Notes under the pieces: model-generated
What the model saw: the letters and a program-made list of their open reading frames with translations, nothing else
Database searches by the model: none
What the model was told of the DNA's origin: nothing
In this document: positions 1-4,997 of the stretch, piece after piece
Layout: the number at the start of each line of letters is the position of its first letter
Position numbering within the stretch: the stretch's first letter is position 1
Program-made: the position numbers and the translations under genes
From: Methylocapsa sp.
GTDB taxonomy: Bacteria > Pseudomonadota > Alphaproteobacteria > Rhizobiales > Beijerinckiaceae
Direction: 5' to 3'
Assembly: GCA_003162995.1 (NCBI GenBank)
Contig: PLUZ01000085.1
Coordinates: forward strand, 1-5,410
Length of the DNA stretch: 5,410 bases

Positions 1-376
1 TGTTAACCGGATAGGCATCGTTGAAATGATAAATTTTTTTATAAAAAACAATAGAAAAGCCACAAAATCGCGTGAACATGAGCCTGATCAAAAATGTTAT
101 TTCAAATTATAGTTGTCATTAACATTAAACCTTTTATGTCCAACGTCAGCGCTTTGTGAGACAAAGGGATTGAAGAAGGGTGAAAGAATTCAGCCGCGAG
201 ACGCCGTCATTTTTTGGCGCAGGACAAGATCCACATCATCGAAAGACTTGCACCAGAATCTCGGCGCTATTGACAATAAAGAGGACACACTGCCTTTTGG
301 CCATGTGTCCCACAGGGATACCTAACGCTTACCTGCCGGTTCACTTTGGAGCCGCTTTGCGTCGCTAAAATACGAC
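1..376. other. AT-rich intergenic region, no gene recognised
   Basis: No convincing gene is seen here. The first 125 bases are strongly AT-rich and contain a perfect 14-bp palindrome of six T, AT, six A at 35-48. Short open frames on the plus strand between 113 and 368 lack a ribosome binding site and give unlikely protein sequences. The only supported element is the hairpin terminator at 274-310, which fits the end of the phasin transcript arriving from the right. The AT-rich part may be a promoter or intergenic end for a gene outside the window. Confidence 0.5.
274..310 (-). terminator. Candidate intrinsic terminator of the phasin gene
   Basis: On the minus strand an inverted repeat GGACACA / TGTGTCC (283-289 with 304-310) encloses a second short stem GCC / GGC around AAAA. 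It is followed by TCTTTATT, a T-rich but interrupted tract. It lies about 67 bp beyond the phasin stop codon. The position and structure fit a rho-independent terminator, though the imperfect T tract lowers certainty. Confidence 0.5.
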
Positions 377-820
377 CTAATACTTCGTCCCTTGTGATTT
401 GGCGACTGCCTCTTCAACCGGCTTAAAAGCCAACTTGGCAAGGTTGGAATAGAGTTCGCCAATCTTTTTCGACTGCGCGACGAAGTCCTCGAAAGACGTC
501 TTCGCATATTCGGACTGGATCTGAATCACGGTGTCGAAAGACTTGGCACCCAGCAGTTTTTCGATGAAAGCAAAGCGCTTATCGAGATACGTTTTGGAAT
601 AGTTCGTCGTTTCGCCAGCGATGGCAAGTACATTACTACGATATTCAGGATTTCGCTCAGGGAATGTCTTGAATTTCGTAATATCAGTGTTTTGATTACC
701 AAAATCCTTGGTCATGTCAGCCCTTTTTGTGGTTTCTGTTACGTTATCAGCTTTAATGATTCCATCTATTTCAGCGATATCATCGGCTCTAGTTATTTCA
801 GTTCCTTTTGCCACGCTCAT
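377..820 (-). CDS. Phasin family protein (polyhydroxyalkanoate granule-associated)
   Basis: This is a 147-residue protein of the alphaproteobacterial phasin type (Phasin_2-like). Phasins coat polyhydroxyalkanoate granules in the cytoplasm and control their number and size. The family-like part runs from about residue 60 to 140. It has an 'AIAGETTNYSK' segment, then 'FIEKLLGAKSFDTVIQIQ' and a C-terminal amphipathic helix ending in 'LAKLAFKPVEEAVAK'. There is no signal peptide or membrane span. Two starts are possible. The one given has GGGG four bases upstream. An internal ATG at 715 (residue 36) has AAGGG five bases upstream and would give 112 residues, closer to the usual length of these short phasins. 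The N-terminal 35 residues are charged and of no recognised family. The codons are AT-rich for a high-GC rhizobium-like genome. The gene stands alone, with no PHA synthase or regulator in the window. Confidence 0.88.
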   Translation of the reverse strand: MSVAKGTEITRADDIAEIDGIIKADNVTETTKRADMTKDFGNQNTDITKFKTFPERNPEYRSNVLAIAGETTNYSKTYLDKRFAFIEKLLGAKSFDTVIQIQSEYAKTSFEDFVAQSKKIGELYSNLAKLAFKPVEEAVAKSQGTKY

Positions 821-856
821 CTAACCCCGTCATCTGATTGAATAATATTGTCTCAA

Positions 857-877
857 CGTGCGCACGCTTGGCGCACG
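857..877. promoter_or_regulatory. Inverted repeat upstream of the phasin gene, possible operator
   Basis: CGTGCGC (857-863) and GCGCACG (871-877) form a perfect 7-bp inverted repeat separated by 7 bases. It is centred about 47 bp upstream of the phasin start. It is GC-rich within AT-rich flanks, so it stands out. PHA regulators of the PhaR/AniA family bind TGC/GCA-containing palindromes near phasin genes in other alphaproteobacteria. Assigning this repeat to that regulator is inference only. Confidence 0.35.
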
Positions 878-907
878 CGTCGCTTATTATTTTTGTTTGT
901 TAAGTGC

Positions 908-936
908 TTGCTAACGTGATTTATCAAACGGGTCAA
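908..936 (-). promoter_or_regulatory. Weak candidate promoter for the phasin gene
   Basis: On the minus strand TTGACC (931-936) and TAGCAA (908-913) are separated by 17 bp. The -35 is close to the sigma-70 consensus, but the -10 matches only half of TATAAT. It would give a leader of roughly 80 bases that includes the inverted repeat at 857-877. Confidence 0.2.
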
Positions 937-1412
937 GTTTATAATGCGGCGCAACATAGGTAAATAGGGATGGTTCGGCGTCGTGTTTGGCGCTAAACGT
1001 GGATAGGTTGACTATCAATTTGAGTTAACGTCAGGCGGTGATGCAGACATAGACGCGATACGCGCGATCGAGCAAGCGTTGAAACTTAGAAAAACAAATG
1101 ATGGCGGAGCAAGCGTCCGGCAGTCGAAATTGCCTTTGATCGAAGCAATGTAGAAGCGCCCCATGGTCCGCGAGAGTAGTGTCCGTATGAGGTTTTATCC
1201 TTTTCATATCATCCGCTGGCCGATGCACATTATTCAGGCATTCTGCGAAATTGGGGCTCAAAGCCCAAGGAGAGCCAATTTGACGGTCCAATCCCCTGTC
1301 ATCTGGGAAATATTGGCTTAGAGCGTGGCCATTCATAGAAGGGGCACCATCAATTGCCCCCTGGCCTCGAAGCCCTGCTAGACGTTCAGGCCCCAATGCT
1401 TGGCTCCCAAAT

Positions 1413-1438
1413 GGAACCGCGCGGTCTGTTGCTGAGTT
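1413..1438 (+). promoter_or_regulatory. EcfG-like general stress promoter
   Basis: GGAACC (1413-1418) is followed by AGTT (1435-1438), giving GGAAC-N17-AGTT. The alphaproteobacterial EcfG consensus is GGAAC-N16/17-CGTT, so the -35 is exact and the -10 matches three of four bases. Transcription would start near 1445, leaving a leader of about 24 bases before the ATG at 1469. This makes the upstream in-frame ATG at 1445 unlikely as the start. Confidence 0.4.
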
Positions 1439-1468
1439 TCTTATATGTTCTTTGATTGGATTATTACC

Positions 1469-1762
1469 ATGAAGACGATCTTGCGTGGTCCAGTTTGCTT
1501 GGTGTTTTGTGCAATCTTAAGTTTGGGGTTGCTTGCATCTCAGCCGCTAGAGGCTCGTACTTCTCACCAATTCCACTATGTCCCGAGATTTATCCCGAGT
1601 GGCCCTATCCGATACAAAGAAGTGCGAGTGCACGTCGTTCGTCTCCCCCAAAGTCAGCTTCGGGAACAACGTTCGGTTGCAACAGCAAAAGTAAATAGGG
1701 ACCTAGAGGGCCTCATGTTCAATAGCCAAGCGATGACTTCTCGTCTCATAGGTCAGCCATAA
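1469..1762 (+). CDS. Small exported protein of unknown function
   Basis: This is a 97-residue protein. Its N-terminus is a typical Sec signal peptide: Lys and Arg at positions 3 and 6, a hydrophobic core from about 9 to 24, and a likely signal peptidase I site after 'QPLEA' near residue 29. The mature part of about 68 residues is basic, lacks Cys and contains no domain I recognise. It has a Tyr/Phe/Pro-rich start ('FHYVPRFIPSGP') and then a predicted beta-like segment 'VRVHVVRLPQ'. I chose the ATG at 1469 because it places the signal peptide normally and follows the EcfG-like promoter at a sensible distance. An in-frame ATG at 1445 would add eight hydrophobic residues. The Shine-Dalgarno sequence is weak (GGA eight bases upstream). 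It has no operon partner. The protein probably acts in the periplasm or outside the cell, possibly under general stress control. Confidence 0.6.
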   Translation: MKTILRGPVCLVFCAILSLGLLASQPLEARTSHQFHYVPRFIPSGPIRYKEVRVHVVRLPQSQLREQRSVATAKVNRDLEGLMFNSQAMTSRLIGQP

Positions 1763-1789
1763 GAAAGGTTTCGATAACGGTGGCCGCTT

Positions 1790-1980
1790 AAGTCACGGCT
1801 TCCCGCTTCAAACGATGCCAAGCCCGACACTCTTGGCACTTCAAAATACCAGCCAACATGGCGCGAGCTGCATCGATCTTGGCAGGGTCCGCGTATGTTG
1901 AGCCCTCTTTGCCGTCCTAAGACCTTCCCGGCTTTCTTGGCCCTCGCCAGCCCCGCATGGATGCGTATGTCGCTTCACGT
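1790..1980 (-). pseudogene. Frameshifted remnant of a serine recombinase (resolvase/invertase family)
   Basis: Reading the minus strand in more than one frame restores the C-terminal part of a resolvase-type serine recombinase. Positions 1974-1912 encode 'RIHAGLARAKKAGKVLGR', the long E-helix and arginine-rich hinge of the family. It directly follows a TGA in the same frame, while 'ER' lies in another frame. After a further frame change, 'DPAKIDAARAMLAGI' matches the start of the helix-turn-helix DNA-binding domain. A last change gives 'SAKSVGLGIV', resembling the recognition helix region. At least three frame disruptions and the absence of an intact catalytic domain with its N-terminal serine show it is dead. 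Weaker traces may extend to about 2091 (a 'GRSL'-like start). It suggests past insertion of a mobile element. Confidence 0.55.
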
Positions 1981-2091
1981 TCTTTTGGTGTGCGCTCCGC
2001 CTCAGTCGGGCTTGCCAGTTCTCCATTGAAGAGCAGGTAGGCCCTTGGCCCCATTGAGGGCCGCGCGAAGTGGCTTCAGGCTACGGCCCAT

Positions 2092-2568
2092 TTTTTTTGA
2101 TCTAATCTACAATAGCACAGGCGAAATCCATATTGCCGCAGAAAACGAACCGCAGCCGAAAACAACCTCCCGTGCAGTGTATGCGTGCCCCAAACCAATA
2201 ATACATGACCCTAATACAGCTGAAAAAAAGTCTCAAATTAGGAAAAACATCTTATTCGGGTAAATATCCGGTACTGGAAAAGACGCCGCGAGATAACACC
2301 GGAAGAACATAAGCAAGAGGACGAAAGTTTAAGAGAACCGGGTGCTGAACGACTATTTGCGGCGGCTGGACGAGGGGCGATGTATGCGCCGGAGTCGAAC
2401 CAAGCGAAGCTCCCTGGGGAAAGCCCGCTTCGTTGAGACACCGGCGCACTTCGAAGCGATAGCTCTGTCTCGGCCGCAGAAGCTGCTCGACTTCCTTTTC
2501 CTGGCGCTTGTGTTTGAGGAGGACCACTGTCAGTGCTGGCCCCTACGTCCCTTTAAGCCCGATGTCCT
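2092..2568. other. Probable decayed region without a clear gene
   Basis: Several overlapping open frames of 60-90 codons exist on both strands, but none has a convincing ribosome binding site or recognisable family. The most protein-like is a plus-strand frame at 2242-2436, which is open from a TAG to a TGA and has no start codon before an ATG at 2380. It may be a leftover gene fragment next to the recombinase remnant. Confidence 0.35.
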
Positions 2569-2685
2569 TTAGGGATTGCCACCGACCCCTGAATGCTTCT
2601 GGATGTCGGGGTCTTGCGACGGCGTCCCGCAGGCTGCTAACGACAAAGCAAAAACGGCAAGTAGCACAGCCAATAAACGGCCCAT
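2569..2685 (-). CDS. Small lipoprotein, 38 residues
   Basis: A very short gene with a strong ribosome binding site (GGAGG at 2691-2695, five bases before the ATG). The product has a signal peptide 'GRLLAVLLAVFALSLAAC' ending in a textbook lipobox, L-A-A-C, with the lipidated Cys at residue 19. The mature peptide of 20 residues is polar and ends 'HSGVGGNP'. It should be anchored by lipid to the inner or outer membrane and face the periplasm. The residue after Cys is Gly, not the Asp that retains lipoproteins in the inner membrane of enterobacteria. It is too short to hold an enzymatic domain, and its function is unknown. The same frame is open further upstream to 2814, but that stretch lacks a start with a ribosome binding site. 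It superficially resembles entericidin-like small lipoproteins in size only. Confidence 0.7.
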   Translation of the reverse strand: MGRLLAVLLAVFALSLAACGTPSQDPDIQKHSGVGGNP

Positions 2686-3141
2686 ATATACCTCCCACTT
2701 TTTGTTGCGAACGAACCGAACAGTCCGCTCGACTTGGTAACTTATCCCAATAAAAGTCGGAAGCAAGACGCTTGGTGGCTGCCTATATCGATCAAGGCCG
2801 CGCGAATCCGACATGCCACATGTGGCACAGACTGGGCCGTTATTCGTGTGTGGACGCCGGGGCCTCCGCCTTCGCCTAGGCTCCAGCGGTCAAGGAGGAG
2901 GACGGCAGCAAATCGGCAATGATCTCACGATCCATCATGCGGCTACGGAACGAGCGAGCAGGTCACGGAGCCAGCTGGCAAAGGCCTGATCCCTTTGCAT
3001 ATGAGCGAGAACCGCGCCGCTGGGCGAAAATCAAAGCGCCGGTCAGCGATTCGCGCGCGGCTGCGGTGGGGCGCGGGAAGGAAGGTATCCGTCCCATATT
3101 AGGCAACGATTTGATGGAGACAACGCTGTATTTTTGAACGC
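2686..3141. other. Intergenic region, no clear gene
   Basis: The left 120 bases should contain the promoter of the lipoprotein gene. I see no good sigma-70 or EcfG match there. A perfect 14-bp palindrome sits at 2814-2827. Plus-strand frames at 2734-2922 and 2919-3137 have no ribosome binding site at a useful distance (an AGGAGGAGG run lies about 16 bases too far from the second) and their products are not recognised. Confidence 0.4.
2814..2827. repeat. Perfect 14-bp palindrome TGCCACATGTGGCA
   Basis: TGCCACA and TGTGGCA are exact reverse complements with no spacer. The site is about 130 bp upstream of the lipoprotein start on the minus strand. It could be the operator of a dimeric regulator, but its distance from any start codon is large. 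It does not continue into a sigma-54 promoter on either strand. Confidence 0.4.
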
Positions 3142-3240
3142 TTAGTGCGTTAGGTTTAGTGCGATAATTAGAATTACACCTAGCACAGCGATTATTATCA
3201 AGGCTATTGGATTATCATTAGGGTCAGATAGCTTGTTCAT
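3142..3240 (-). CDS. Single-span membrane peptide, 32 residues
   Basis: This gene is too short for routine ORF calling but well supported. The ATG at 3240 follows AGAGGA (3248-3253) at a spacing of seven bases. The product has a polar N-terminus of 11 residues ('MNKLSDPNDNP') and then one uninterrupted hydrophobic helix of about 19 residues ('IALIIIAVLGVILIIALNL'), ending in 'TH'. With the acidic N-terminal tail lacking a strong positive charge, topology is uncertain. The low-GC codons differ from the GC-rich sequence on either side. Function is unknown. Short single-helix proteins of this type commonly bind and tune larger membrane complexes, or act as toxic peptides of type I toxin systems. 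No antisense RNA promoter is obvious here. Confidence 0.6.
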   Translation of the reverse strand: MNKLSDPNDNPIALIIIAVLGVILIIALNLTH

Positions 3241-3570
3241 AGCGTCTTCCTCTAAGTTTATTTAGCCTTATTGCGTAATCGTGCGAGTAGCTTCGTTAGC
3301 GTTATTGGTCATTTTGGTGAATCCGACTTTAGCATTTTACCAGATCACAGAGGACAAAATGCAGAATGGTGGGGATGACCCGAGGCGCTTGGCGAGATGA
3401 TGGAGGTCGATGCGCGAACAGCGAGCGGTCCTCGCCATGGGCGCGGCAAGGATCGGACGGCGCATCGGCAAGGAGCAGGCCCTCCTACCGGTGAGGAACG
3501 GCCGCGTCAGCCCCGGCCAATGGAATGATTCGGGGCTCCAAATCGAAATTATCCGAAAGGGTTTTCTGAA
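3241..3570. other. Divergent intergenic region between two small membrane protein genes
   Basis: It separates the minus-strand 32-residue gene from the plus-strand 53-residue gene, so it should hold both promoters. The left half (3241-3355) is AT-rich and the right half (3356-3540) is GC-rich. I find no strong -35/-10 pair. The right half contains the doubtful 56-codon frame listed separately. Confidence 0.4.
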
Positions 3571-3580
3571 ATGCTCGTGA
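3410..3580 (+). CDS. Doubtful 56-codon ORF overlapping the next gene
   Basis: This frame starts at an ATG three bases after GGAGG, which is too close for a normal ribosome binding site. In the first 40 codons the third positions are about 80% G or C and second positions near 50%, the pattern of real coding DNA in a GC-rich genome. The product begins 'MREQRAVLAMGAARIGRRIG', is basic and belongs to no family I recognise. It overlaps the start of the downstream membrane protein by 10 bases, so translational coupling is conceivable. It could equally be a gene fragment. Confidence 0.22.
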   Translation: MREQRAVLAMGAARIGRRIGKEQALLPVRNGRVSPGQWNDSGLQIEIIRKGFLKCS

Positions 3581-3732
3581 TCATAATCCTCTTGGCAATA
3601 ATCGTCCTCGCAATTTTATTTCCTGCGGGAATCAAATCCGCCGCTCCGTGGGTCATCGTAGCCTTAATGCTTATTAGCGCTTTGCTATTGTGGATTGGAA
3701 TTTCGGCGGGAATTTCGGGGGGTGGATTCTGA
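3571..3732 (+). CDS. Small two-span membrane protein, 53 residues
   Basis: The ATG at 3571 is preceded by AAAGGG (3556-3561) at nine bases. The product consists almost wholly of two hydrophobic helices: residues 2-17 ('LVIIILLAIIVLAILF') and about 27-46 ('WVIVALMLISALLLWIGI'). They are joined by a short loop 'PAGIKSAAP' carrying the only Lys, and the chain ends in a glycine-rich tail. It should be an integral inner membrane protein forming a helical hairpin. There are no catalytic or metal-binding residues, and the function is unknown. A terminator candidate follows eight bases after the stop, which supports a real, separately ended transcript. It is convergent with the next gene on the minus strand. 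Confidence 0.6.
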   Translation: MLVIIILLAIIVLAILFPAGIKSAAPWVIVALMLISALLLWIGISAGISGGGF

Positions 3733-3739
3733 CGCGAAG

Positions 3740-3786
3740 TGCGACACCTTGGGGCGCCCGGACTCACCAAGGAACGATCGCATTTT
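3740..3786 (+). terminator. Candidate intrinsic terminator after the two-span membrane protein gene
   Basis: An outer stem TGCGA / TCGCA (3740-3744 with 3778-3782) and an inner stem CCTTGG / CCAAGG (3747-3752 with 3767-3772) form one nested hairpin. It is followed immediately by TTTT. The interior mismatch (CA opposite AACGA) and the large loop make it weaker than a textbook terminator, but its place right after the stop is apt. Confidence 0.45.
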
Positions 3787-3854
3787 CCCTCCCTCGCCGC
3801 CGCTTTTTGACCCGGCAATCCCGATTTGGGGCGGGCCGTCCGGGCGCATTTTGT

Positions 3855-4196
3855 TCATTCGCCGCTGTTGATCTCGGCTGCTTCGCAGTGGGCTTCGAGC
3901 GCCCGTTGCATTTGCCTGCGGGTGTCGATCTCAGCCTCTAACAGCTTGATCAGCTCCTGCGCTTGCTGTGGAGTGAAGCCCAACGTCTCGGCTTCACTTG
4001 CTTCTCTCGCGGCGGCAACCAGGTTCCGGCCCGTGTTGATTGCTGCGAGAATTCTCTTGTCCAGGCCCGGCGTGGCCCTGGTTTTGCTCTTCTTTTCAAC
4101 TTCACCCGGCAATGGCGGTGGCGAAAGCGGCGTTTGCTTCCGCTCTGCCCGGACCTTTTCGGCTGCGATTGTGTGCGGGTCTTGATCTTGTGCCAT
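3855..4196 (-). CDS. Conserved-looking small cytoplasmic protein of unknown function
   Basis: This is a 113-residue charged, soluble protein with no signal peptide or membrane segment. Residues 1-22 are polar and helical, 23-31 are a proline-rich linker ('PLSPPPLPGE'), and 32-46 are basic. The C-terminal half, about 47-108, is predicted to be almost all helix, rich in Ala, Glu, Gln and Leu ('FTPQQAQELIKLLEAEI'), with one Cys. I recognise no domain; a coiled-coil or helical-bundle adaptor is possible. I chose the ATG at 4196 because AGGTG lies six bases upstream. A GTG at 4205 in the same frame would overlap that site. Codon use is GC-rich and consistent along its length. It is convergent with the membrane protein gene to its left. 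Confidence 0.62.
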   Translation of the reverse strand: MAQDQDPHTIAAEKVRAERKQTPLSPPPLPGEVEKKSKTRATPGLDKRILAAINTGRNLVAAAREASEAETLGFTPQQAQELIKLLEAEIDTRRQMQRALEAHCEAAEINSGE

Positions 4197-4262
4197 ATCG
4201 TTCACCTGTTTGGCTCTTCGTTGATCTGCTCGTGCAGCGGCTGGGCCTATTCTTCGCTCGTC

Positions 4263-4370
4263 TCACCCAGCCGTTTCAGCCTTCCCCGATTCCACTTTCG
4301 GGTCGGCCTGCACATCGTCCTTTTCGAGATCCCATGAGGCGGCAGATAGCCGAGAGGGGCCACAGGACAT
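4263..4370 (-). CDS. Possible 35-residue ORF upstream of the charged protein gene
   Basis: A short frame whose product reads as a normal soluble, acidic peptide: 'SAASWDLEKDDVQADPKVES' followed by a short tail. It has GC-biased third codon positions. It lies 66 bp upstream of the 113-residue gene in the same direction and could be its leader gene. Against it, the only Shine-Dalgarno-like sequence is a weak GGTAAG. A good -35 hexamer TTGACG occurs on this strand at 4433-4438, but no matching -10 follows. Confidence 0.28.
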   Translation of the reverse strand: MSCGPSRLSAASWDLEKDDVQADPKVESGKAETAG

Positions 4371-4530
4371 CAGGCTTACCGAGGAGCGAACCTCGTTGCT
4401 CTGGGAGATGAGATTGCCTCAGATTTAAACTTCGTCAAAGTCCCGCCTGGCGCGTTAATGAATGGTGAGCGTGGCATTGGAGCAACACATGGCGCAGGTC
4501 CCGTGCCGGTGGTAACGGCCGGACAGCAAA

Positions 4531-4565
4531 GGCCCCTGGTCTGGGGTCGAGACAGATCAGGGGCC
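4531..4565. repeat. Long GC-rich inverted repeat (13-bp stem)
   Basis: GGCCCCTGGTCTG (4531-4543) pairs with CAGATCAGGGGCC (4553-4565), leaving a 9-base loop. Only one pair is imperfect (G opposite T, which can pair as G-U in RNA). On the minus strand it is followed by a short TTT and then mixed sequence, so it is at best a weak or backup terminator. It could also be a structured RNA element. Confidence 0.5.
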
Positions 4566-4666
4566 CCGCCTGCCGTGTACTACAGGCGTCTTCGCGGGGC
4601 GCGGGGGGCAGCACCCGCGATCGGCAAATATCGCTTTTAGGCTTCAAGGGTTCCATCTTTGCGTGG

Positions 4667-4689
4667 AAAAATCGCAACAGCCCTTGCGA
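4667..4689 (-). terminator. Intrinsic terminator of the two-gene cysteine-protein unit
   Basis: On the minus strand TCGCAA, loop GGGCTG, TTGCGA form a perfect 6-bp stem directly followed by five T. It begins 11 bases after the stop codon of the last gene. This is a classic rho-independent terminator, and it confirms the direction and end of the unit. Confidence 0.75.
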
Positions 4690-4700
4690 CGCTGCGACAC

Positions 4701-4958
4701 CTAGCGGACGTCGAATCCAATTGGGGCGCACGCGTCGCGAAAACGCTGGCAATCGCTTTTGCCTTGATCGCCCAGCTCGTCCTCGTCGAAGCAAGCTTCC
4801 TGCAATCGGACGCAAACGTCCGGTTGTGCGACAGAGCGGCCCTGAAAGGGCGCCTCATCGGGGCCTCCGGAAGCGAACTCAACAGCTTGTGATAAAGCTG
4901 TTACGGAGGGAGCAAAAAGAGCGACGACGGTTGCTATAGCAAAGGCGTACATGCGCAT
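4701..4958 (-). CDS. Exported cysteine-hairpin protein, acidic paralogue
   Basis: This is an 85-residue precursor. Residues 1-23 form a Sec signal peptide ('MRMYAFAIATVVALFAPSVT'), with cleavage probably near 'ALS-QA'. The mature part has a Gly/Pro/Ser-rich linker and then Cys49, Cys56, Cys70 and Cys77, spaced C-x6-C-x13-C-x6-C. This suits two short helices joined by two disulfides, with 'DEDELGDQGKSD' as the turn. The module is acidic (about eight acidic to four basic residues). The start is the ATG at 4958, with AGGAGG 11 bases upstream. An ATG at 4979 lies before that ribosome binding site and has none of its own, while one at 4952 is too far from it. It is the second gene of the unit, 39 bp after its paralogue. 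The location is the periplasm or medium. No function is known to me. Confidence 0.72.
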   Translation of the reverse strand: MRMYAFAIATVVALFAPSVTALSQAVEFASGGPDEAPFQGRSVAQPDVCVRLQEACFDEDELGDQGKSDCQRFRDACAPIGFDVR

Positions 4959-4997
4959 AGATAGGTAAACCTCCTTCATGTAGCATCGCAGCGAACC

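Larger units (their letters stand above)
821..1412. other. Intergenic region with phasin regulatory sequence, no clear gene
   Basis: The left part (821-945) should hold the phasin promoter, including the inverted repeat at 857-877. To the right is an unbroken minus-strand frame of 121 codons (1031-1396). It begins with TTG, lacks a good ribosome binding site, is rich in Cys and His, and matches nothing I recognise. A short plus-strand frame ending at about 1151 reads plausibly ('DAIRAIEQALKLRK') but is closed upstream by a stop and has no start codon. I take the region as mostly non-coding or decayed. Confidence 0.4.
4371..4700. other. Intergenic region with hairpins, no clear gene
   Basis: It holds the intrinsic terminator at 4667-4689 and the long GC-rich hairpin at 4531-4565. 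A plus-strand frame at 4458-4640 and a minus-strand frame at 4435-4815 are open, but both run across these hairpins. Neither has a ribosome binding site, and the minus-strand one would overlap the real exported protein gene. Confidence 0.45.

Noticed and set aside
870..883. 14-base direct repeat GGCGCACGCGTCGC also present at 4727-4740
   Set aside because: One copy is in an intergenic region and the other inside the acidic cysteine protein gene. There is no common flanking sequence, and GC-rich chance matches of this length are plausible.
1031..1396. 121-codon open frame on the minus strand
   Set aside because: TTG start, no usable ribosome binding site, Cys/His-rich composition, mixed third positions and no recognised family. 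It is the longest unexplained frame, so homology search could still revive it.
2242..2436. Plus-strand frame reading like a charged protein ('ITPEEHKQEDESLREPGAER')
   Set aside because: It has no start codon before residue 47 and is bounded by stops. At best it is a fragment within decayed DNA.
2821..2840. Possible sigma-54 promoter beginning TGGCAC
   Set aside because: Five bases after TGGCAC the sequence is GGGCC rather than TTGCA, so the -12 element is missing.
2919..3137. 72-codon plus-strand frame downstream of an AGGAGGAGG run
   Set aside because: The purine run is about 16 bases from the ATG, too far to serve it, and the product is not recognised.
3138..3156. Small hairpin AACGC / GCGTT over the stop of the 32-residue gene
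   Set aside because: On the minus strand it is followed by A residues rather than T, so it is not a terminator for that gene.
3549..3818. 89-codon minus-strand frame
   Set aside because: It is antisense to the two-helix membrane protein gene and its terminator, and is explained as a shadow.
4435..4815. 126-codon minus-strand frame
   Set aside because: It overlaps the exported cysteine protein gene in another frame and runs through the terminator and the long hairpin.
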